The notes under the pieces: model-generated
Told to the model about the DNA's origin: nothing
The model's database searches: none
The model's input: the letters and a program-made list of their open reading frames with translations, nothing else
Assembly (NCBI GenBank): GCA_036924085.1
Contig: JAVGWX010000011.1
Coordinates: forward strand, 18,805,264 to 18,869,263
Length of the DNA stretch: 64,000 bases
Reading direction: 5' to 3'
Source: Ariolimax columbianus
Taxonomy: Eukaryota > Mollusca > Gastropoda > Stylommatophora > Arionidae
Program-made: the position numbers and the translations under genes
Shown here: positions 56,469 to 64,000 of the stretch, in pieces
Layout: every line of letters starts with the position of its first letter
Position numbering within the stretch: the stretch's first letter is position 1

Positions 56469-57869
56469 ATGAGAGCCAGAGAAAGAATGGCAATCATGAG
56501 GAAACTTGCTGGCACAAGCTGGGGAACAGACGAAGGCATACTAAAGAAACTGTACACTGGAAGAGTGAGACCAGTTCTCGAGTATGGCATTGCGGCATGG
56601 ACAACAGCAGAAAAGGCGAACTTCGATAAAGTTAGCAAACTTCAAAACCAAGCCATGAGAGTTACAACAGGAGGCATGAAGTCAACGCCAATTGTAGAAC
56701 TTGATAAGATTACAAAACTGCAATCCATGACCGATAGAAGAGACTGCAGAGCCCAGCTGCAGTCAGAGAAACTCCGAAGACTGACTGACCATCCAATGCA
56801 CCAGAGACTAAACAATTTGGGAAATGGGAAACTAAAGCGGAGAAACTTTGCAGAAATAGCCAAAGCAAAGATGCACAAAGATCCCATAAACGAACTAACA
56901 ACACAAAAACCCATCACTACTGTACGAAAACCTACCTGCAGGCAGGATATATTTCCAGAGGTGGTAGAAAATATACCAGGTACTGGAAACAAAAACTGCC
57001 AGACTGAAAAAGAAAGGAGAGATACTACCCTAAGTTTTAAATCGAAAAACTACCCAAGCATGGACTGGACCCATGCATACACCGACGGTTCTGTAACAAA
57101 CACTACACAGAACGGAGGGGCAGGAGCATTCCTGAACCTACCAAATGGCAGAAAAATAAGACTGTCATTCGCTACTGGTAAGTACACAAGCAATCTCAGA
57201 GCGGAGGCAGAGGCACCGAGGGCGGCAGTAGAAGAAATGGTGCCACACGAAGAAAATGAAAGCCCTACAGTCCTGCTTACAGATGCTCTTGCCGTAGTCA
57301 CAGCGCTAAAAAGCCAGAAAAACACTGAGCGTAATGACTTAAGAGCAGCACTCTGCAAACTGTGCCAGCAGTCCGCACCAAAAAGGGTAGTGGTACAGTG
57401 GGTCCCATCACACTGCAACATCCAAGGCAACGAGGAGGCAGACAGACTGGCAAAAGAAGGTGCAAGACTACCACAAACAGATACTAGTATGACGTACGAA
57501 GAGTCAAAACGGCTTACCAAAGCCAGATACATGACCAAATGGGAAACCGAACATACTGGTTACACCAGAAACGATGCATATTACCAGTTGTACAGAAGAG
57601 AGCAGGTCGTTGTCTTCAGACTTCGCACTGGCCACAATAGACTGAGGTACCACCTATTCAAAAAATTGAAGATAGGTGGTACCGACGATTGCCCGTGCGG
57701 TACCGGTAAAATGACCGCTGAACATCTGCTGCAGACCTGCCCGACATACGAGGATCAGAGAGAGCAGATGTGGTTATCACCAGTGGAACTGCAAGAAAAG
57801 CTCTATGGCAGTGTCGACAGCCTCAGGATGGTCGCCGTTTTTTTCGAAAAAATAATGGTTACTGTCTGA
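56469..57869 (+). CDS. LINE ORF2 C-terminal part: RT thumb, RNase H, zinc knuckle (intact 466-codon frame)
   Basis: The longest uninterrupted frame of the window. Residues 1-60 carry the post-palm line [21 protein letters not shown]. RNase H spans about 200-330 with YTDGSV (Asp near 206), a Glu in LRAEAEA (near 245), LLTDALAVV (Asp near 271), and [20 protein letters not shown] (311-328). So the D-E-D-D set is present. A knuckle [18 protein letters not shown] lies at about 408-425. RNase H in such elements removes RNA from the hybrid during reverse transcription. The first ATG (56469) is merely where the open frame begins after the TA block. The true ORF is 5'-truncated and the RT palm lost, so the protein could not be autonomous. 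A (GAA)n tail follows at 57880-57899. This is the best copy of family A and probably the right half of the element at 54050-55480. Confidence 0.8.
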   Translation: MRARERMAIMRKLAGTSWGTDEGILKKLYTGRVRPVLEYGIAAWTTAEKANFDKVSKLQNQAMRVTTGGMKSTPIVELDKITKLQSMTDRRDCRAQLQSEKLRRLTDHPMHQRLNNLGNGKLKRRNFAEIAKAKMHKDPINELTTQKPITTVRKPTCRQDIFPEVVENIPGTGNKNCQTEKERRDTTLSFKSKNYPSMDWTHAYTDGSVTNTTQNGGAGAFLNLPNGRKIRLSFATGKYTSNLRAEAEAPRAAVEEMVPHEENESPTVLLTDALAVVTALKSQKNTERNDLRAALCKLCQQSAPKRVVVQWVPSHCNIQGNEEADRLAKEGARLPQTDTSMTYEESKRLTKARYMTKWETEHTGYTRNDAYYQLYRREQVVVFRLRTGHNRLRYHLFKKLKIGGTDDCPCGTGKMTAEHLLQTCPTYEDQREQMWLSPVELQEKLYGSVDSLRMVAVFFEKIMVTV

Positions 57870-57906
57870 CTGCGTACGCAGAAGAAGAAGAAGAAGAATA
57901 GGTGGT

Positions 57907-58631
57907 GCACATCCAAGGAAGGCAGCAGGCACGAAAATTACCCACTCCTGGCACGGGGAGGTAGTGACGAAAAATAAAAATACGGGACTCTTTCGAAGCC
58001 CCGTAATTGGAATGAGTACACTTTCAACCCTTTAACGAGGATCTATTGGAAGGCAAGTCTGGTGCCAGTAGCCGCGGTAATTCCAGCTCCAATAGCGTAT
58101 ATTAAAGTTTTTGCAGTTAAAATGCGCGTAGGTTGATCTCAGGCGCAGGCGGGCGGTCCGGCTCGTGCCGGTTGTCTCCTGCCCTACCGTTTGCCGGCTC
58201 TCTCCCACGGGTGCTCTTCGCTGAGCGTCCTGGGTAGCCGGCGCGTTTACTTTGAAAAAATTAGAGTGTTCAAAGCAGGCCTCGGCTGCCTGAATAATGG
58301 TGCATAGAATAATGGAAAAGGACCTCGGTTCTATTTTGTTGGTTTTCGGAACTGGAGGTAATGATTAACAGGGACAAACGGGGGCATTCGTATTGCGGCG
58401 TTAGAGGTGAAATTCTTGGATCGCCGCAAGACGAGCTACTGCGAAAGCATTTGTCAAGAATGTTTTCATTAATCAAGAACGAAAGTCAGAGGCGCGAATA
58501 CGATCAGATACCGTCGTAGTTCTGACCATAAACGATGCCGACTAGCAATCCGCAGGAGTTGCTTCTATGACACTGCGGGCAGCTTCCGGGAAACCAAAGT
58601 GTTTGGGTTCCGGGGGAAGTATGGTTGCAAA

Positions 58632-58680
<49 letters not shown>

Positions 58681-58755
58681 GCGGCTTGATTTGACTCAAC
58701 ACGGTCAACACTGAAATGAATGAGAGGCCGAAAGCACTTTCGTTGCGTCCAATAT
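57907..58755 (+). rRNA. 18S rRNA pseudogene fragment (central to 3' domain)
   Basis: Starts at CACATCCAAGGAAGGCAGCA and runs colinearly with small-subunit rRNA: AATTACCCACTCCTGGCACG, GTGCCAGTAGCCGCGGTAAT (530 loop, 58062-58080), TTAGAGGTGAAATTCTTGGA, GATCAGATACCGTCGTAGTT, GGAATTGACGGAAGGGCACC and TTTGACTCAACACGG. The 530 loop should read GCAGCC but has GTAGCC, and the 3' part is shortened after 58704. So it is non-functional. Its sequence is metazoan in type. Confidence 0.9.
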
Positions 58756-59110
58756 GGAACGGGTGCTGGAATTAGACCCTCGAAAGTCTGGGGCTATCCT
58801 CTCGGTAGCTTGACTGCCTCGCATCCAGCGTTCGATAAAGGAATTGATGGAAGGGCACCACCAGGAGTGGAGCCTGCGGCTTAATTTGACTCAACTCGCC
58901 AACACTGTAAAATGACTGACAGACTGAGAGCACTCTCGTTGGGTCTAATAGGGAACGTGTGCTGGTTTTAGACCCACGGAAGACAGGTCAGGTGTACCGT
59001 CCTAATGAAAGAGCGTCTGCTACGGTAACCCTGCTTAACCCTACATAAATCGCAGGTCCCAGACACTTGGGCTGACTAAAAAGCCCTCTATTGAATCGTT
59101 TGATTTAATA
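58756..59110 (+). rRNA. Alternating 18S/28S rDNA chimeric fragments
   Basis: 58756-58835 is a 28S-like piece (GGGTGCTGGAATTAGACCCT). 58836-58948 returns to 18S (GGAATTGATGGAAGGGCACC, TTTGACTCAACTCGCC, ACTGACAGACTGAGAG). 58949-59085 is 28S again (GTGCTGGTTTTAGACCCACG, GCTACGGTAACCCTGCTTAA). The switch occurs at the same place each time, where 18S CGTTGxGTCTAATA meets GGAACG of 28S. Confidence 0.75.
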
Positions 59111-59570
59111 GTGAACGGGTGCTGGTATTAGACCCTCAGAAGACAGGTAAGTTTTACCCTACTAATGACAGGGCGTTGCTACGGTAGTCCTGCTCAACTC
59201 GAGAGGAATCGCAAATCAATCGCAGACAGTTGGTCCACGTGCTAGGCTGATAAGCCAACGGCGCAAGGCTACCATAGGAGGGATTACGGCCGAAGCCTCT
59301 AAGCCGGAATCCCGCCCTAAATTTCAGCACCACTACGATGGGATGCTACGATAGGGTTGGGACCTTGGGATCGTGTCCCAGCCCGACCCGGTCGAGCCGC
59401 AGAAAGAGGTATCTGCTGTCCGCCGATCAAAGCGGGCGGGAAGCTGCCCGATATTAACCTTATGCGGCGTGGAGGTGTGAAACCACTGGTAGAAGACTTA
59501 GTTCTCGGTCGGGGTGTCGTAAGCAGTAGAGCAGCCACCTCACTGCAAACTGCTGAGACGCAACCCTTGA
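59110..59570 (+). rRNA. 28S rRNA 3'-end pseudogene, copy A
   Basis: Follows large-subunit rRNA from GGTGCTGGTATTAGACCCTC, AGACAGGTAAGTTTTACCCT and CTACGGTAGTCCTGCTCAAC through GAGAGGAATCGCA, where the sarcin-ricin loop AGTACGAGAGGAAC is broken to ACTCGAGAGGAAT. It continues with TTACGGCCGAAGCCTCTAAG and AATCCCGCCCT, to GTAAGCAGTAGAGCAGCCAC and GCTGAGACGCAACCCTT near the gene end. The altered sarcin-ricin loop rules out function. Confidence 0.8.
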
Positions 59571-59870
59571 TCATGAGATATATCCGCACATCAGGCGAAC
59601 AACATCTCCGTGCCATTACCAGGCTTGTCCCCTGGTTAAATGCACTCCTTCAAGAGGAATCGCAGGTCTCTGACATTTGGTCCACGTGCTTGGCTGGTAA
59701 GCCATTGGTGCGAAGCTACCAACTGAGGGACTACGGCCGAACGTCTCTAATTTAGAATCCCGCCCTATATCTCAGCACCGCTGTGATGGGAGGCCACGAT
59801 GGTTGGGACCTGGGGCTCGCATCTCAGCCCGGCCCGGTCGAGCCGCAGAAATGCACCTGGCCAAATGCAC
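59570..59870 (+). rRNA. 28S rRNA 3'-end pseudogene, copy B (partial)
   Basis: A second, separately diverged copy: CAAGAGGAATCGCAGGTCTC, TGACATTTGGTCCACGTGCT, GCGAAGCTACCAACTGAGGG, GACTACGGCCGAACGTCTCT, AATCCCGCCCTATATCTCAG and GGTCGAGCCGCAGAAATGCA. The open frame 59357-59755 across copies A and B is rDNA, not a gene. 59870-60350 holds no feature I can identify. Confidence 0.75.
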
Positions 59871-60354
59871 TCCTGCCTCGCTTTTTACCTATGTCTGCTA
59901 TCAGCCATCCCAATGACATTGCACCTCTGCCCTATTGTGACAACGTCCCAGGTGGCGTGGAATGCTAGGCGTGCCATCACTGCAGTTGAGCCGAGAAAAT
60001 AAAGGGAGCAAAGAGATACCTCACTCACATGCATATGCTACGTTTCTGGCAGGACGTGACGATCCTGAGACAGTCACACTGGACTGCCTCTCTTCCGGGA
60101 TAGTACAAACTAGTACATAGTCCATCATATCATATAATTGTCAAATCCTGTAGACACGAGTGGGGAAAACTCGTTAGTCCTGCAAGACAACTTCCCTACG
60201 AGAGACAACTCTGACACAAAACAACTGCTGCCTTGCAGATAAACTAGAGACAGCCAAAGGCTAAGGAGGGCATCCCTACAGAAACGCCTGTTGAAATCGG
60301 ATGCACTGACCCACAGGCTTAACAAAATAAAGCAGTGCAGCGTAAATATCGCTG

Positions 60355-60380
60355 TAAAAAGCGTACAATGAAGAAGAAAA
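60355..60380 (+). other. Terminal scrap of family A LINE 3' end
   Basis: AAAAAGCGTACAATGAAGAAGAAAAC resembles the element end at 57871-57899 (GCGTACGCAGAAGAAG). It directly abuts the antisense fragment at 60382-60790. Confidence 0.5.
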
Positions 60381-60381
60381 C

Positions 60382-60790
60382 AAGAATAGGTGGTACCTTA
60401 GTCTATTGTGGCCAGTGCGAAGCCTGAAGACCACGATCTGCTCTCTTCTGTTCAACTGGTAATAGGCATCGTTTTTTGTGTAGCCAGTATCCAGTATTCG
60501 GTCACGTAACTGGCCCTAATAAACCTTTTGGACTCTTCGTCGGTCACACTAGAATCTAGATGTGGCAACATTGCACCTTCTTTTGCCAGTTTGTCTGCCT
60601 CCTCGTTGCATTGAATGTTACAGTGGGATCGATCCTACTGTACCAAGAATAGCTTGGGAGTGGACTGCTGGCATAATTGGCAGAGTACTGCTCTGAAGTC
60701 ATTAAGTTCTGTATTTTTCTGGCCTTGTAGTGCTGTGACCACGGACAGGGCATCTGTAAACAAGACTATCTGGCTTGCATTGATTTCACC
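60382..60790 (-). pseudogene. RNase H LINE fragment (family A), antisense
   Basis: Minus strand: TDALSVVTALQGQKNTELND, a [18 protein letters not shown] stretch with mutations, CNEEADKLAKEGA, and [20 protein letters not shown] near 60430. Several stops and a frameshift. It is cut at its 3' side in the middle of the post-RNase H domain, at the AATAGGTGGT that also precedes the rDNA block. Confidence 0.75.
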
Positions 60791-60794
60791 TATC

Positions 60795-61389
60795 AGCTAC
60801 CCATACACACAGGCACGTAGACAAAGACAGATCACACACACAGGAATACAGGTAGAGACAAGCTACACACATATTCACAAGAACAGAAACAGTGACACGT
60901 ACTACACCCCCACATGAAGAAAAACATAAATTCGACTCTCAAACACACATGTACACATGAAGATAAACAGTAATAAGTATCACATACACACACACACTCA
61001 CACACCCACCCACACACACACAAAACAAACATAAAAAAGTATCACAAACACACACAAACACAGAGACAGGAAGGTGAACATAAATAAGTATATCACACAC
61101 ACACAGGACGACACACATCAATAAGTATCACACGAACATAGGAATGCGAATATAAATAATTATCGCACACACAGACACACACACACGTGCACACATGAAG
61201 ACAATCATACATAAGTCTCTCACACACTTGTACACATGAAGACAAACATAAATAAGTATCCGACACACACAGGAGATAAACATAAGTAAGTATCACACAT
61301 ACACACACACACAAACACGCACATGAAGACAAAGATAACAATAAATACGTATCACACAATTGGAAATGGGAAGACAAACATAAATAATT

Positions 61390-61421
<32 letters not shown>

Positions 61422-61631
61422 AGGAGACAACAATAAATGTGTCACACACAAACACACACACAAAGACAAACATAAATATGGCACACACACACATGCAGAC
61501 AAGCAGAACTAAGTTTCACACACACACACGAAGAGAAACATAAATAATTCCCATAAGCACACATGAAGACAAACAAACATAAACCTCTCTCACTCACACA
61601 CACAGGAAGACAAACATAAATAAGTATCACA

Positions 61632-61662
<31 letters not shown>

Positions 61663-62172
61663 AGGAAGAAGAACATAAATAAGTCACACATACATGCACA
61701 CGTGAATCAAACATGAATAAGTCCCACACACTCAACAAGACAACCATAACTAAGCCTCTCTCTCTCACACACACACAGAATGACAAACATAAATGAGTCT
61801 CATACACACGCATACAGACAAACATTAATAAGTCTCACACAAACACATACACATTGGAAAATAACATAAATAAGTCGCACACATACACACAGGAACAGGA
61901 AGACACATCGAGACACGTTACACACACATTAAGGTAATAATTAGTAGATCTATCGCACACACACACACACACACACAAACACAGAAAGACAAACATAAAT
62001 AAGTATCACAAACACACACACACACACACACAGGAAGACATACACACAGGAAGAAGCACATACATAAGTCACACACACACACGCACACAAACACACCCAC
62101 CCAGGAAGAAAAACATAATTAAGTCTCTCTTACAGACACAAATAGGAAAACAAACAGAGGAAGGTAATACCA

Positions 62173-62215
<43 letters not shown>

Positions 62216-62930
62216 AAGACAAAAATAAATAAGCCTCACACACAAAGAAAAAGGAAGACAAACATAAACAAGCCTCACACACACACACACACTCACACAC
62301 ATGAAGCCAAACAGAAACAAACCTCACACACATGCACACATGAAGACAAACAGAGACACGGCATACACAATCGAGAAGACATGCAGAGACAAGCCACACA
62401 CACACACACACACACACACATACTTTTCACACACACATAAGCAGACAAATAGAGACAAGCCGTACCCACACACATGTAGTCAAACAGACACAGGCCACAC
62501 CCTCAAACAGGAAAACAGACATAGAGAAGCCACACACACACAAAGGCAAACACAGACAAGCGACACGCACACACACAGTCAAAGGAAGGCAAACAGAGAC
62601 AAGCCACCCACACACACAGCCGAAGGAAGGGAAACAGAGACAAGCCTCTCTCTCACACACACACACACACACACATAGGAAGGCAAACATAGACACGCCA
62701 CTGACACAGACAGCCATATGAAGGCATACAACCACAAGGAGCACAAACACACACACAAACATTGGAAGGCAGTAGAGACAAGCGACATACACGCACAAGA
62801 AATGAAACAGAGACAAGCCCGGAAACACACACACACCCACGTACACACACAGCCACACACACGAGAGAGAGACATACACAGATAGACAGAGAGAGAGACA
62901 GACAGACAGACATACACACATATGAACGTA
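60795..62930. repeat. CA-rich cryptic minisatellite, 2.1 kb
   Basis: Not a simple (CA)n. Runs of CA 10-40 bp long alternate with a recurring 25-30 bp phrase GAAGACAAACATAAATAAGT, later GGCAAACAGAGACAAGCC. Units are about 40-55 bp. The phrase changes progressively from the AAATAAGTATCACAC form (left) to the GAGACAAGCCACAC form (right). All frames here (Cys/Val-rich on the minus strand) are compositional. Confidence 0.93.
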
Positions 62931-62939
62931 TCATTTAAA

Positions 62940-63380
62940 TAGACCCTTCTCAATGGGACGACAAGTCAGATGTTTGAGCAAGACTCGGGCCATACTTTTT
63001 CCAGCGATTGTCATCATGTAGATGCGTCTGTGATTACAACAAGATTAACGTTTGGCCGTTTTGTGTACAAAAGTGGAATCACCCTGTTCCTATATACCTT
63101 TCTCGGTTTCCTATATACATGGAAGGGCTAGTCAGTCCCTGAACAAGCACAGGAGCTCTCGTTTGGTAAATCTCAGCACGAATGGAATCTGTCTTTTAAG
63201 CCTTACCTCTAGACGCCGTGCTGAAAGTGTTTCTGATCTATGGCTGGAATTAACGTCAAATACCTGGTTAATAGCAGCCTCAGTCATGCTATCTCTGATT
63301 TGTTCGATGATGATAGACGGACAGTTTAGAATGGCGGAAATGATCCGTCGATCAACGCTCCAAAATCTGGATTAAAATCC
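62940..63380. other. Unassigned sequence before the CR1-like RT
   Basis: A 107-codon plus frame (63052-63375) contains SLNKHRSSRLVNLSTNG and RRAESVSDLWLEL but matches no family I can name. It may be upstream LINE coding sequence. Confidence 0.3.
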
Positions 63381-63384
63381 CTAT

Positions 63385-64000
63385 GTATTACAGAGAAAAT
63401 AGGTTTTTTAAAAATGGATGGGTTCAAAGTGAATAATTTCCAGGTCAAGATGATTTCCATCCAACAATGCTCTTTGAAATTAGAGACCAAATAGCAAAAC
63501 AATTTGCTTTATTATTTTCTCAATCACTTGCACAGAAGGATTGTTCCAAGAGAATGGACAGATATAGGGGTGATTCCGTTATTCAAAAAGGAAAAGAAAT
63601 CAGATCCAGCAAATTATAGACCGGTACGTTTAAAGAGCGTAGTCTGTATAATTTCAATAATCAAAGAAAACATTGTAATGTATCTAGCCAGGTTCAATCT
63701 AATAAGAAATAGTCAGCATGAGTTTACTAGAGGGAGATCGTGTTTAATAAATATATTGGTGTTCATGGAGGAGGTTGCTAAACTAATAGATAAGGGGGAT
63801 CCAGTGGATGTTATATATCAAGATTTTGCAAAGATTATTTAAACAGTTAAAATCACATGGAATAAGTAGGGAGGTTACCGAATAGATTGAAAGTTGGTTA
63901 ACAGGAAGAAGGCATAGATTGGGCATAAATAAGGAGTACTCCGGTTCGTGTGAAATAAAAAGTGGAGTACCACAAGGCTCGGTTTTGGGACCGATGTTGT
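63385..64000 (+). pseudogene. CR1-like LINE reverse transcriptase core (runs off window)
   Basis: Plus strand over three frames: KMDGF...DDFHPTMLFEIRDQIA (63410-63490), then open frame 63504-63842 with RIVPREWTDIGVIPLFKKEK, KSDPANYRPVRLKSVVCIIS, NSQHEFTRGRSCLINILVFM and DPVDVIYQDFAKI (block A Asp). After a frameshift it continues with WLTGRRHR and SGVPQGSVLGPML at the window's last bases. This is the order of a CR1/Rex-type RT through block B. The FADD box would lie just outside. Disabled by frameshifts near 63500 and 63840. Confidence 0.85.

Noticed and set aside
59357..59755. 132-codon frame in the rDNA block
   Set aside because: It lies within recognisable 28S-derived sequence.
57907..59870. 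Functional rRNA genes or an R-element inserted in rDNA
   Set aside because: The 530 loop and sarcin-ricin loop are mutated and the 18S and 28S pieces are scrambled. The upstream LINE also inserts in non-rDNA sites, so it is not an rDNA-specific element.
61093..62921. Cys/Val-rich open frames of 60-160 codons on the minus strand
   Set aside because: They are translations of CA-rich repeats.

Overview
This is eukaryotic (animal) repeat DNA in which I recognise no host protein-coding gene. Nearly every readable protein piece comes from a transposable element: fragments of several non-LTR retrotransposon (LINE) families, a piggyBac-like DNA transposase, and a tRNA-derived SINE. The rest is minisatellite, microsatellite and degenerate nuclear rDNA. 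The 18S-like stretch reads as metazoan, and the general look (RTE-like, CR1-like and RNase H-bearing LINEs, expanded minisatellites) suits a marine invertebrate, perhaps a mollusc or another spiralian. That assignment is inference and weak.

Layout. (1) 1-3186: four or five decayed LINE 3'-end fragments. (2) 3187-24898: left arm of a giant inverted repeat. (3) 24899-31517: spacer of about 6.6 kb. It holds a third copy, in the left-arm orientation, of the satellite/LINE module seen at about 6.65-9.7 kb, a SINE with a 13-bp target duplication, a 42-bp minisatellite array interrupted by a young-looking LINE insertion, a GAA-rich purine tract and another LINE tail. (4) 31518-54021: right arm, the reverse complement of the left arm. 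(5) 54022-57899: remains of an APE-RT-RNase H LINE, broken by a foreign RT fragment and a 370-bp TA tract, and ending in (GAA)n. (6) 57907-about 59870: scrambled 18S/28S rDNA pseudogene. (7) 60355-60790: antisense RNase H LINE fragment. (8) 60795-62930: CA-rich cryptic minisatellite. (9) 63380-64000: RT domain of a CR1-like LINE running off the window.

The two arms (about 21.7 and 22.5 kb) carry the same elements in mirror order: LINE tails, 28- to 60-bp minisatellite arrays, an RNase H LINE with an 11-bp target duplication, a 5'-inverted RTE fragment, and the piggyBac pseudogene. In the transposase ORF I count 9 amino-acid differences in 340, so the arms are about 99% identical there. They share old disabling mutations (an in-frame TAG, a frameshift) but each also has its own premature stop. 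Much of the length difference between arms can be assigned to gains or losses of repeat units (for example five 49-bp units, 245 bp) plus one indel of about 286 bp. So the inverted duplication happened after the elements had decayed, and the arms then diverged slightly. A head-to-head join of two haplotypes during assembly would look similar and must be excluded.

No gene set here acts as a pathway. The interest lies in architecture: a near-palindrome over 50 kb long, minisatellites whose probable single-copy seed is still visible, and an rDNA-derived block bracketed by matching LINE-derived sequence.
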